DNA from: Brockia lithotrophica
Lineage (GTDB): Bacteria; Bacillota; Bacilli; Thermicanales; DSM-22653
Length of the DNA stretch: 64,000 nucleotides
Assembly: GCA_003050565.1 (NCBI GenBank)
Contig: PEBW01000003.1
Span: 213,347 to 277,346 of the forward strand
Direction: 5' to 3'
How positions within the stretch are numbered: position 1 is the stretch's first letter; every line of letters begins with the position of its first letter. Positions 33,748 through 41,998 of the stretch are shown in pieces. The notes beneath the pieces are model-generated. The model did no database searches. It worked only from the letters and a program-made list of their open reading frames with translations, and was not told the DNA's origin. The translations under genes were made by a program, and so were the position numbers.

Positions 33748-34695
33748 GTGTCGGAAACCTACGCCGTGGTGATCGTCGGCGGCGGTGCCGCGGGAATCGG
33801 AGCGGCTCTGGGGCTCGCTTCCTTGGGTATCCCCCACCTCCTCGTAGAACGAGGGGAATTAGGAGGACAGCTCCGCGCCGTGGGAGGTCTCCTGCGCGAC
33901 ATCCCGGGCGCCGAGGAAGTCGAAGCCGAACGACTGTGCAACCTTTGGCGCCGCCGCCTGCGCGCAGAAGGAACGCCCGTCCTCCGGACGGAAGTCGCGT
34001 ACGTCGATGTACAACCCGACCCCGAAGCGCGCTACGCGCTGCATCTCGCGGGAAATGAAACGCTCCGCGCACGCTTCCTCCTTCTCGCCACGGGAGCCCT
34101 CCCTCGTCGCCTCGGAATTCCCGGAGAAGATCTCGTTCCGGAAGCCTATACCCTATCCACGAGCCGAAACCCGGAACGTTTTGCGGGACTCCACGTAGCC
34201 ATCGTCGGCGGCGGCGACCGCGCCCTGGAAGGTGGCCTCAACCTCCTTCCTCACGCACGCCGGATCACGCTCATCACCCGCAGTCGACGCCTCAGGGGAC
34301 GGCCGGCGTGGGCAAAACGGCTCCTCTCCGCAGAACACGTCACGTGGCGCCCCGAAACCCGTCTCACCCGCATCGCGCGCGACGCGGATGGCACGCTCCT
34401 TCTTACCCTTGCCCCTTCGGAATCCCCCCAAGAGGTACTCCGCGTCGACGCCCTCCTCCTTCGCCTCGGGATGGCCGCCCACGTCCCCCCGCTCGGCAAA
34501 GCCCTCGCCTCCGCCCTCGAGCGCCGCGAAGACGGCTCTCTGCGCACCGGAGAAGGGGGCGAAACATCCCTTGCGGGGGTGTACGCCGCAGGCGACGTAG
34601 CCACGCCTCCGCCTTTCCGAAGCGTGGCCAACGCCTGGGCCCAGGGCCTTCGAGCGGCCAAGGCCATTGCCTTGGCGCTTTGGGAACGCCAATGA
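33748..34695 (+). CDS. Thioredoxin reductase-like FAD/NAD(P)H oxidoreductase
   Basis: 315 aa. FAD motif VIVGGGAAGIGAA, NAD(P) motif AIVGGGDRALEG and AGVYAAGDVATPP are clear. The redox CxxC of thioredoxin reductase is absent (STSRNPE at the corresponding region), which fits the YumC/YcgT-type ferredoxin-NADP reductases. GTG start 8 nt after GGAGG. It could feed electrons to ferredoxins. Confidence 0.87.
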   Translation: MSETYAVVIVGGGAAGIGAALGLASLGIPHLLVERGELGGQLRAVGGLLRDIPGAEEVEAERLCNLWRRRLRAEGTPVLRTEVAYVDVQPDPEARYALHLAGNETLRARFLLLATGALPRRLGIPGEDLVPEAYTLSTSRNPERFAGLHVAIVGGGDRALEGGLNLLPHARRITLITRSRRLRGRPAWAKRLLSAEHVTWRPETRLTRIARDADGTLLLTLAPSESPQEVLRVDALLLRLGMAAHVPPLGKALASALERREDGSLRTGEGGETSLAGVYAAGDVATPPPFRSVANAWAQGLRAAKAIALALWERQ

Positions 34696-34756
34696 GTCCT
34701 CAGGTGACGTCCGCACCCGCACGTTCGGAAGTTTAAAACTCGCCGAGGGAGACCAC

Positions 34757-35251
34757 ATGTATGCTTTCCCCGACCGTTCGGGAAATCGGATCGAGCTCGC
34801 CTTCGAAGGAAGCGAAGGGGAATTCCCGACCGAAACACCCACCGACGTCCTCGTGATCCCCCAGATCGGCAAAGGTCTCGTCTTTACCCGCCACCGAACC
34901 CGAGGGATCGAGCTCCCCGGAGGAAAAATCCTCCCCGGAGAACCACCCCTTCTCGCGGCGGCGCGGGAAGCTTACGAAGAAGCGGGGATTTCCTTTCGCG
35001 CGCTCCGTCGGATCGGGGGCTACAGGATCCGCTCTCCAGAAGGCGCCCTCCTCCACGTAAAGCTCCTCTTCTGGGGAGAGGTAGAGGCCCTTCTGCCGTT
35101 TCCCGCAACGAGCGACGGCCTGGAAGCTCTGGTCTTTCCGGAACCGCCGTCCCCTCCCCTCCCCGTTCCTCCCTTCAGTCCGTACCTGGGCGACGACCTG
35201 TACGGACACATCCTCGCCTACGGGAGGAAAAACGGCTGGCTCCTCCCTTGA
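34757..35251 (+). CDS. NUDIX hydrolase, YtkD-like
   Basis: 164 aa. The NUDIX box runs from GGKILPGEPP to REAYEEAGI with all catalytic Glu present. The N-terminus MYAFPDRSGNRIELAF resembles Bacillus YtkD, which cleans oxidised purine nucleoside triphosphates. The ATG at 34757 follows GAGGGAG; the frame further up overlaps the previous gene. Confidence 0.86.
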   Translation: MYAFPDRSGNRIELAFEGSEGEFPTETPTDVLVIPQIGKGLVFTRHRTRGIELPGGKILPGEPPLLAAAREAYEEAGISFRALRRIGGYRIRSPEGALLHVKLLFWGEVEALLPFPATSDGLEALVFPEPPSPPLPVPPFSPYLGDDLYGHILAYGRKNGWLLP

Positions 35252-35272
35252 GGCGGTGACGTCAAAAAGGAG

Positions 35273-37342
35273 CTATGGGGCCGTCCCCTGGAAGACCCCG
35301 AGCTTCGTTCCCGTGTCTAAGGCGCGCCGGGCAAATGTCTGTGCCTCCCGGAAGCGCCCGTCCCAAAAGGCGTTCTCCGCCTCCATGAGCCACCGGCCGA
35401 CCTCCGGGACGTCGAAGCGGTAGGCGTTGAGGTGGAGGACGGTTCGCTCCGCTTCCCGAAGGGCCTGGAGATCGGCGTGCGTCTCTTCTTCCACCGCCTC
35501 GACGAGCTCGAGGTAAGTCCGAAATTCCTCTTTCACCTGAGCGAGGTCGAGGGGGCGCAGGGAAAGACGTCCCTCCCACGCGGGAAGCTCCTGCTCGAGG
35601 ACGGCGAGGCGCTCGTGGTACGGCGTGCGGTCCGTGTAGAATACGCGTTCGATCTCCTGCGAGAGGCGGCGAAGCCGCGACCCCACCTCTTCGAGCCGGC
35701 GCCGGAGTTCGGCTTCTTCGCGGGAGATACCTTCCAACCACTCGATGTACCCACGCATTCCCCGCCTCGCCTCTGCTGTGGATTCGAGGAGCCGGTCGAG
35801 GGACGCCTCGGCTTCGCGGAATTCCCGCGCGCGTACCTGCTTCTCGACCGCATCGCGGGCGCGCACCAGAGACTCGTACTCCGCCGCCTGCGCGGCCAGC
35901 TCGGTCCGCACCTCCGCGGGAAGGATGTACCGTTCCTCGAGCTTTTCTACGAGGGCGGCGGCGGCGGAGAGGAGATCCCGAAATTCGCCCAGTTCCTCAC
36001 GGAGGGCCGCCAGTTGGGCGTCTACCTTCGCCCGCCGATGCCGTTCCGCGGCGAGGAGTTCTTCGAGGAGGTCCTTCCTCCGCGCAAAGGCTTCGCCTAC
36101 GTCGCGGAGCGAAGGAAGGTCCCCGCGGTCCCAAAGGGGGGGAAGGCGATGCCAGAGGAGCTTCATCGCCCGAAGGTGCTCCTCCGCCTCTCCCGCCTCG
36201 GCAAGCGGGGCGGCCTCTGTGAGGGTACGCAGTTCGGCTTCGAGGCGTTTGATCGCCTTCGGCATCTCCTCCTCGATTCTTTCGCCCCAGACCACGAGTT
36301 GGCGCACTTCGTCCCGAATTTCCCCGTAGGCATTCCGCAGACGGCGGATCGTCTCGGGCAAGGGCGGTCGACCTTCCTTGAACCGAAGGGCAAGATCGGC
36401 CACCTCTCTTTGCAAGGCGGTCCGCCGTTCCTCGAGCCGCGTGAGGCGCAAACCGAGCTTCGCGCGGACTTCGGCGAGCAAAGCCGCGGTGCGTTCGTCT
36501 TCTTCTACGAGCGTGCGAAATTCCTCCGCGCCCGAAGCAGTCGCATTTCCAAGGGGGAATTCTCGAACGAAGTGCGGGGGCAAAGGCGGGGCAGGCGCGG
36601 GCGCCCGTACGTCGCCTTCCACCTCTCTCCGTTCGTCTGCCGCATGGGAAACCTCGCGCTCTCCCGCAGGTTGCTCCCCGCGTTCCGCCGCACGCGTCGC
36701 CTCCTGCGAAAAAGTTTCGCCGCCGTCGGGCTCCTCGCCTTTTTCCTCCTCCCCGGGAAGAGCTCCCCCGGTTTTAGGGGGACGCGTGACCGCAGGGGGC
36801 AGAACGAGGTAGCGCCCGCCTTCCTCGAGCAAGTTGCGAGCAAACGCGATCGCCGACTCCAGCGCAAAAACCTTGCGAAAGATTCCCGCCGCCTGCGCGC
36901 GCGTAAGTTCTTCGACGGCTTCCGGTATGGAGCGCGTGCGAAAATCTTCGGTGCGGTGGAGAAATGCCTCTCGGCGGAGGAGCAGGGTCGGATCGCCTTC
37001 CAACTCCTCCCCTTCCCGAGGAAAGAGGTCCCTTTCGACCTTTTTCAGAGCTTCCTCGAGAAAGCGAAGCTCTTCGATGAGTTCGGCAGCTTCCTCCTCT
37101 AGCGAACGCTTCCGCCGCCACATCCCGTACGGCAAGGTGGCGAGAAGGAGAACGGCCAGGAAAAAAAAGAGGATCCCCGGCCAAGAGGCAAGGGCCGCCC
37201 GAAACCCTTCTCCTCCAAACGTCCCCCCCGCTTCCGCTGCCGCGCCGACGGGGGCGACAAGGGTCGTCAGAGCCTTGTACTCCCGAACCAATTCCGAAAA
37301 CCGGCACCTGCGCCTTTCCTTATCCGCCCTCCCTCGAGCCAT
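35273..37342 (-). CDS. EzrA-like septation ring regulator
   Basis: 689 aa. One membrane segment (WPGILFFFLAVLLLATLPYGM, residues about 54-74, shown in part) is followed by more than 550 residues of coiled coil. This resembles EzrA, which restrains FtsZ rings, and its closeness to cysteine desulfurase and thiI matches Bacillus gene order. Differences are a 53-residue N-terminal segment before the membrane helix and a Pro/Glu-rich insert around 190-240. Homology rests on architecture and position. Confidence 0.65.
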   Translation of the reverse strand: MARGRADKERRRCRFSELVREYKALTTLVAPVGAAAEAGGTFGGEGFRAALASWPGILFFFLAVLLLATLPYGMWRRKRSLEEEAAELIEELRFLEEALKKVERDLFPREGEELEGDPTLLLRREAFLHRTEDFRTRSIPEAVEELTRAQAAGIFRKVFALESAIAFARNLLEEGGRYLVLPPAVTRPPKTGGALPGEEEKGEEPDGGETFSQEATRAAERGEQPAGEREVSHAADERREVEGDVRAPAPAPPLPPHFVREFPLGNATASGAEEFRTLVEEDERTAALLAEVRAKLGLRLTRLEERRTALQREVADLALRFKEGRPPLPETIRRLRNAYGEIRDEVRQLVVWGERIEEEMPKAIKRLEAELRTLTEAAPLAEAGEAEEHLRAMKLLWHRLPPLWDRGDLPSLRDVGEAFARRKDLLEELLAAERHRRAKVDAQLAALREELGEFRDLLSAAAALVEKLEERYILPAEVRTELAAQAAEYESLVRARDAVEKQVRAREFREAEASLDRLLESTAEARRGMRGYIEWLEGISREEAELRRRLEEVGSRLRRLSQEIERVFYTDRTPYHERLAVLEQELPAWEGRLSLRPLDLAQVKEEFRTYLELVEAVEEETHADLQALREAERTVLHLNAYRFDVPEVGRWLMEAENAFWDGRFREAQTFARRALDTGTKLGVFQGTAP

Positions 37343-37602
37343 CTCCCCTCCCCCTTACCTGTTCCCCGTATCCGGGGAAGGACTTTTCGTGTTTGCGGTT
37401 CCTTACCGGACGGCAAAGGAATCGGGGGCCTTCCTCGGATTTTCGACCACGCGTACCTGCGAACGATGTCGAAATCGGAGCCCGTCGTCCGGAACTTCTC
37501 GCGTATTGGGTTCGACGCTCCGCACCGCGGTTCCTGCTTTGTCGGCAGATATGTGAGGGCAGCCGGAGATCGAGGCGGGGGACGGCGAAATCCGGGGCCC
37601 GC

Positions 37603-38520
37603 TCACGGATGTTCGATGCCCAAAAGATCGGGAAATTGCACCTCCCGGTCGAAAGCGCGGAAGCGAAACACCAAGGTATGTACTTCCTCCTCGGGTTTGA
37701 AAACCGTGCCTTCCGGAGGTTCGAGGCGGACCTGCTCTTCGTACCGCAGTTCCACAGGATTTCTGGTCTCGGCGTCGAGAAAGAGGAGATAGTGCGCCCC
37801 CATCGTCGGCGGTGGGGAGGGGACCTCCGGCAAAAGAGGAGCAGAAAGACGAGCCCCAGGCTCGTCACGTGGCTCCGGTAAAGGCGCGCCCGAGGCCCGG
37901 TCGCGGGCGAGAGCGGCACCGTCCAGGAAGATTTCCCAAACTTCCTGGCGCTGGCGGGAAGACGCGTGGGTTGCCGGAACGACACGGACGGCGTAGCGTA
38001 CGAGGCGTTCCGCGTGGTTTCGCGGATCCCAACGCGAAAGCTCTTCGCGGGCTACCCCTTGTTCCTCAGGAGAAACCAAGTGCCAGGCGGCTTCGTCGGC
38101 GAACCGGAGGTACGTCCGACCCTCCCGTTCGAAAAAGGCGACCTCGTCGTAGGGGGTGACCTCCTGGGCCCCTGCCTTCGCCTCGGGCATTCCGCTCGCG
38201 ACGGCGACGGAAAAGCCGCGGGCGGGATCGTGAACGCCCGTGAGGCGAGCCGCGAGGACGGGATTTCCTTCCTTCGTTCGAACTTCCGTTTCTCCGGAAA
38301 AGGCGTACCTCTTCTCCTCCAGGAGGCGCAAAGCAACGGCGATCCGGTCGAGATTTTCGACGTGCGAGGGTCCCTCGGTCGTTTGGGGCGTGCCGTCCGC
38401 GCGCGCGTTCCCGATAAACTGCCGCCCCCCGGGACGCGCGAACGCTTCGCTTCCCAATGCGAGTACGAAGAGTGCTCCCAGAACAAAAAAGGAGAAGCGT
38501 CGCGCCGACGGGAATCTCAT
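37603..38520 (-). CDS. Secreted protein of unknown function
   Basis: 305 aa. A Sec-type signal peptide (RRFSFFVLGALFVLALGSEAFA) precedes a mature domain rich in beta strands (RYAFSGETEVRTKEGNPVL, TYLRFADEAAWHLV, LFLDAETRNPVELRYEE). The layout recalls LolA/RseB-like lipid-binding folds, but no motif proves this. ATG 38520 chosen because the signal peptide begins there. A 260-bp stretch with only a small hairpin near 37360 separates it from the EzrA-like gene. Confidence 0.6.
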   Translation of the reverse strand: MRFPSARRFSFFVLGALFVLALGSEAFARPGGRQFIGNARADGTPQTTEGPSHVENLDRIAVALRLLEEKRYAFSGETEVRTKEGNPVLAARLTGVHDPARGFSVAVASGMPEAKAGAQEVTPYDEVAFFEREGRTYLRFADEAAWHLVSPEEQGVAREELSRWDPRNHAERLVRYAVRVVPATHASSRQRQEVWEIFLDGAALARDRASGAPLPEPRDEPGARLSAPLLPEVPSPPPTMGAHYLLFLDAETRNPVELRYEEQVRLEPPEGTVFKPEEEVHTLVFRFRAFDREVQFPDLLGIEHP

Positions 38521-38578
38521 CCCGCACATCCCCTCCCTTTCCGAGAGTTCGCCCCTACTTTTCCCCGTACGCGTGAAT

Positions 38579-39547
38579 TTATGCCCTTTCGGAAAGGGGT
38601 ACCCGGCGAACGCGGTCGGGGGGCAGGAAATGAGCACAGGGTCGACCGGACGGACAAGCCTCCCATTCGAGGCGCAAGAACCCTTCGCGAACGAGTACGT
38701 CGAGGTACAAAGCAACCTCGACGGCCGCCTTTGCAGGATCTTTTCGAACCGCTCGGGGAAAGAGTTCCCGGGCAACCTCGAAGGCGGTAGAAGGGCGGTG
38801 CACTCGGTCGCGCACGAGGAGGAGACGGTCCTCCACCTGTCGGGCGACGTGGCGGAGAAGGTCTTTTCCCTCTTCTACGGGTTCCCCGTGCCCGGGGTAC
38901 AGGACGAAATCTTCGAGAGACTCGAGCCTTCGCAGAGAATCTCGGAGTGCGACGAGGAGGTTGGCCGAAAAAAGCGTACTTTCGCCGAAGGAAAGGTACG
39001 CCAAGGCGTCGCCGCAGGACAGCGTTGGGACGGCACGTCCCGGCAGGAGTAGGTCGCCGGAAAAGAGGGCCCGACGGCGAGGAAGGTAAACTCCCAGGCC
39101 GTCCCACGTGTGCCCCGGCAGCGCGAGAACCAGCGCCTCCTCCGCTTCGGGAAGAGACGAGCTCTCCCCGACGAAACGCTCTTTTCCCGGAAGGAGCTCG
39201 ATTTCCCGGGAAATACGGCCGCAGGTGGACTCCGCGCGTGCAACGCCGAGCGCTCCGAGTCCCGGGGGCGAAGAACGCGGGATTGGGGGGCGGACGTATA
39301 CGGGTAGTCCCCGGAGCATCAAATCCCTCGCACCGCCGGCGTGGGCGGGGTGACGGTGGGTGAGGACAATTCCTCGAAGATCCTCGGGCTCTGTAGACCC
39401 TCCGAGGATTGCGTCGAGCTGGGATATTCCGTATCCCGTATCGATGAGCCACCGCGCGTTTCCCCTTTCGAGGAGGTATACGTTGGTGGTACGGGTGTGC
39501 GCGCGCCCGGCAGCAGGAGGATAAAGAGAAAACCGGCGGATGTCCAT
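38579..39547 (-). CDS. Metallo-beta-lactamase-fold protein with altered metal motif
   Basis: 322 aa. The fold is clear: [31 protein letters not shown] and YPGHGEP. The signature HxHxDH reads H64-R-H66-P-A68-H69, so the Asp that binds the second metal and acts in catalysis is Ala. A winged-helix-like C-terminal domain ([20 protein letters not shown]) resembles LACTB2-type proteins. It may bind one metal or be a non-enzymatic relative. ATG after GGTGATCGCGT. Confidence 0.8.
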   Translation of the reverse strand: MDIRRFSLYPPAAGRAHTRTTNVYLLERGNARWLIDTGYGISQLDAILGGSTEPEDLRGIVLTHRHPAHAGGARDLMLRGLPVYVRPPIPRSSPPGLGALGVARAESTCGRISREIELLPGKERFVGESSSLPEAEEALVLALPGHTWDGLGVYLPRRRALFSGDLLLPGRAVPTLSCGDALAYLSFGESTLFSANLLVALRDSLRRLESLEDFVLYPGHGEPVEEGKDLLRHVARQVEDRLLLVRDRVHRPSTAFEVARELFPRAVRKDPAKAAVEVALYLDVLVREGFLRLEWEACPSGRPCAHFLPPDRVRRVPLSERA

Positions 39548-39626
39548 ACGCGATCACCAAGCAAAGATTGTACCAGTATTGCTCCCGACGTGCCCCGAGG
39601 CAGAACGACGAAACCGCAGTGCAACC

Positions 39627-39655
39627 TTGACAAACCGGGGCCCTCAAGGTATTCT
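39627..39655 (+). promoter_or_regulatory. Sigma-A promoter of rpsD
   Basis: TTGACA (39627-39632), exactly 17 bp, then TATTCT (39650-39655). Predicted start near 39662, giving a leader of about 84 nt. Bacillus S4 represses its own mRNA by binding the leader; this leader could act the same way. Confidence 0.8.
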
Positions 39656-39745
39656 GTACGTTGTGACTCTGCCGCTACGGAGCGAACGAATGCAACCGCA
39701 CACTGCGGACAAAAGAGCAGGGCTGACGGAAAGGAGCAAAGGCGT

Positions 39746-40357
39746 ATGGCGCGCTATACGGGTCCGATTTGGAGGATCAGCCGTCGCCTGGGGATTTCCC
39801 TCACGGGAACGGGGAAAGAGTTGCAAAAGCGGCCGTTCCCGCCCGGCCAGCACGGATCCCAGGCCCAGCGGCGAAAGCTGAGCGAGTACGGAATGCAACT
39901 TCAGGAAAAGCAGAAGCTCCGCTTCCTCTACGGCGTTCCCGAGAGGCAGTTTCACAACCTCTTCCGCAAGGCTTCGCGGATGCCCGGAAATACGGGGGAA
40001 AACTTCCTCGTCCTCTTGGAGCGGCGGCTCGACAACCTCGTGTTTCGCCTCGGGCTCGCCCGCACGAGGCGACAGGCAAGGCAACTGGTCACCCACGGCC
40101 ACATCACCGTAAACGGACAACGCGTGAACATCCCCTCCTACCTCGTAAAGGTGGGGGATACGATCGGCCTCACGGAAAAGGGAAAGCAGCTCCGCGTGGT
40201 AAGGGAAGCGTTGGCCGAGCGCGTCTACTTGCCCGAATACCTTTCTTGGGACGAGACCAAACTCGAAGGACGGCTGGAACGCCTTCCCTTGCGCGAAGAA
40301 CTGCCGCAGGAGATCAACGAGACGCTCGTCGTCGAGTTTTACAGCCGCCGTGGGTAA
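39746..40357 (+). CDS. rpsD: 30S ribosomal protein S4
   Basis: Primary 16S rRNA-binding protein, 203 aa. [16 protein letters not shown] at the start, PPGQHG, and the S4 RNA-binding domain ([18 protein letters not shown], then [14 protein letters not shown]) are typical. It lacks the N-terminal zinc Cys set, as many Bacillota S4 do. AAAGGAG precedes the ATG by 9 nt. Monocistronic between its promoter and the terminator at 40369. Confidence 0.98.
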   Translation: MARYTGPIWRISRRLGISLTGTGKELQKRPFPPGQHGSQAQRRKLSEYGMQLQEKQKLRFLYGVPERQFHNLFRKASRMPGNTGENFLVLLERRLDNLVFRLGLARTRRQARQLVTHGHITVNGQRVNIPSYLVKVGDTIGLTEKGKQLRVVREALAERVYLPEYLSWDETKLEGRLERLPLREELPQEINETLVVEFYSRRG

Positions 40358-40368
40358 TCTCCAACGGC

Positions 40369-40402
40369 AAAACCCCGGGAGGGCTCTCTCCCGGGGTTTT
40401 TT
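40369..40402. terminator. Terminator shared by rpsD and tyrS
   Basis: CCCCGGGAG/CTCCCGGGG stem with a 6-nt loop, TTTTTT after it on the plus strand and TTTT on the minus strand. It lies between the convergent stops. Confidence 0.92.
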
Positions 40403-40435
40403 ATCGCCGTCGGTGCAAGGGGATAGGCACGGACT

Positions 40436-41737
40436 CTACGGACCCGCGTCTTGCGAGAGGCGAATGCGGCGGAAGTTCCGGCGACCCACTTGGACAACCT
40501 GTCCGTCGCGGGGATAGACGCGCGCGCGCGGATCTTCGACGCGTTCGCCGTCGATGCGCACCGCCCCCTGCTCGACGAAACGGCGCGCTTCGCTCGTTGA
40601 GGCGGCCAACCCGAGGCGCACGAGAAGGGATAAAAGGCCCACTCCGCCTTCGGGGATTTCCGCAGAGGCCAACCGCACCTCTTCGAGTTGCTCGGGGAGG
40701 TCGCGCCTTTGAAAGACGCGGGTGAAGTGCTCCTCCGCCCGCCGCGCCGCTTCTCTCCCGTGGTACTGGGCGACGATTCGCCGGGCCAGGTCCTTCTTGG
40801 CGTGCATCGGGTGTACCGTGCCCGCCGCCATCCCCTCTTCCACGCGCCGCACCTCTTCCTCGGGCACGTCCGTGAGGAGGAGTGCATAACGAGGGACGAG
40901 GAAGTCGGGGATGGACATGATCTTTCCGAACATCTCCTCGGGTGGGTCCTGAACCCCGACGTAATTCCCCAGGGACTTCGACATCTTGCGCGCGCCGTCG
41001 AGGCCTTCGAGCAGGGGCATGAGCATGAGGATCTGCCCGGGTTGCCCGTAACTCTCCTGCAGGTGGCGGCCTACGAGAAAGTTAAACTTCTGGTCCGTCC
41101 CCCCGAGTTCCACGTCGCACCGAAGCACCACCGAATCGTACCCCTGGAGGAGGGGGTAGAGGAATTCGTGCAGGGCGATGGGACGGCCGGACACGAAGCG
41201 CTCGCGAAAGTCTTCGCGCTCCAACATGCGCGCCACGGTCATCCGGGACATGAGCTCGATCGTCTGGGCGAGGGTGAGGGGGGCAAGCCACGTGGCGTTA
41301 AAGTGCAACTCGACGCGCGAGACGTCGAGGACGCGGGAGAACTGTTCGAGGTACGTGCGGGCGTTCTCCCGCACTTCCTCCTCCGTGAGCGCGCGCCGCG
41401 TCTCGGAGCGACCGGTCGGATCGCCAATCCGCCCCGTAAAGTCCCCGATTACGAGCTGCACGACGTGCCCGAGCTCCTGAAAATCCTTGAGCTTGCGGAG
41501 GACGACGGTGTGCCCCAGGTGAATGTCCGGGGCAGAAGGATCGAGGCCCAGCTTCACCCGAAGGGGGCGACCGTCGCGCACGCTCCGCGCAAGGCGAACG
41601 GCGAATTCCTCGAGCGGCGTAATTTCTGCGGTCCCGCGGACGAGGCGCGAAAAGGCTTGCGCGAAGCGCTCCGCCACCGCAGGTTCGAGTTTTTCCTCGT
41701 GGATCACCCTCTCGAGCACGGCGGAAGCTTCCGGCAT
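40436..41737 (-). CDS. tyrS: Tyrosyl-tRNA synthetase
   Basis: Class I synthetase, about 433 aa. KLGLDPSAPDIHLGHT with the HIGH-type HLGH and ARKMSKSLGN with the KMSKS loop are present. The C-terminal S4 domain (STSEARRFVEQGAVRIDGE) binds tRNA. The KLGLDPSAPDIHLGH style marks the TyrZ-like subgroup. Start uncertain: MPEASAVLERV at 41737 is plausible, and the frame is open to a TTG at 41809. No T-box was recognised upstream. Confidence 0.94.
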   Translation of the reverse strand: MPEASAVLERVIHEEKLEPAVAERFAQAFSRLVRGTAEITPLEEFAVRLARSVRDGRPLRVKLGLDPSAPDIHLGHTVVLRKLKDFQELGHVVQLVIGDFTGRIGDPTGRSETRRALTEEEVRENARTYLEQFSRVLDVSRVELHFNATWLAPLTLAQTIELMSRMTVARMLEREDFRERFVSGRPIALHEFLYPLLQGYDSVVLRCDVELGGTDQKFNFLVGRHLQESYGQPGQILMLMPLLEGLDGARKMSKSLGNYVGVQDPPEEMFGKIMSIPDFLVPRYALLLTDVPEEEVRRVEEGMAAGTVHPMHAKKDLARRIVAQYHGREAARRAEEHFTRVFQRRDLPEQLEEVRLASAEIPEGGVGLLSLLVRLGLAASTSEARRFVEQGAVRIDGERVEDPRARVYPRDGQVVQVGRRNFRRIRLSQDAGP

Positions 41738-41913
41738 CCGAGGCGTTTTCGGTTCGGGACGGTGCTCCTTCCCCTCCTGCGATGAAGCAAAAGAGCGTTC
41801 GCCGTTCAATCTTTCCCTCTCCTTCTCCCTCTCCTTCTTACGACCTCACAAAAAGTCCGCATGTCTCTGCCGGCCGGAAAGCGCGACCGCACGCGAAAAG
41901 ATCGTCGGCCACA

Positions 41914-41922
41914 AGTATACCA
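41914..41922 (-). promoter_or_regulatory. Extended -10 promoter of tyrS
   Basis: TGGTATACT on the minus strand. It is back to back with the penicillin-binding protein promoter 44 bp away. Confidence 0.5.
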
Positions 41923-41965
41923 AAGGCGCCCGAAGAGGGAAACGCGGACCCCTTCGGAACGGACG

Positions 41966-41974
41966 TGGTATAAT
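41966..41974 (+). promoter_or_regulatory. Extended -10 promoter of the penicillin-binding protein gene
   Basis: TGGTATAAT, a perfect extended -10, 25 bp before the ATG, leaving a leader of about 18 nt that holds the ribosome binding site. Confidence 0.6.
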
Positions 41975-41998
41975 GAACCCGCCAAAGGAGGGGTGCGG

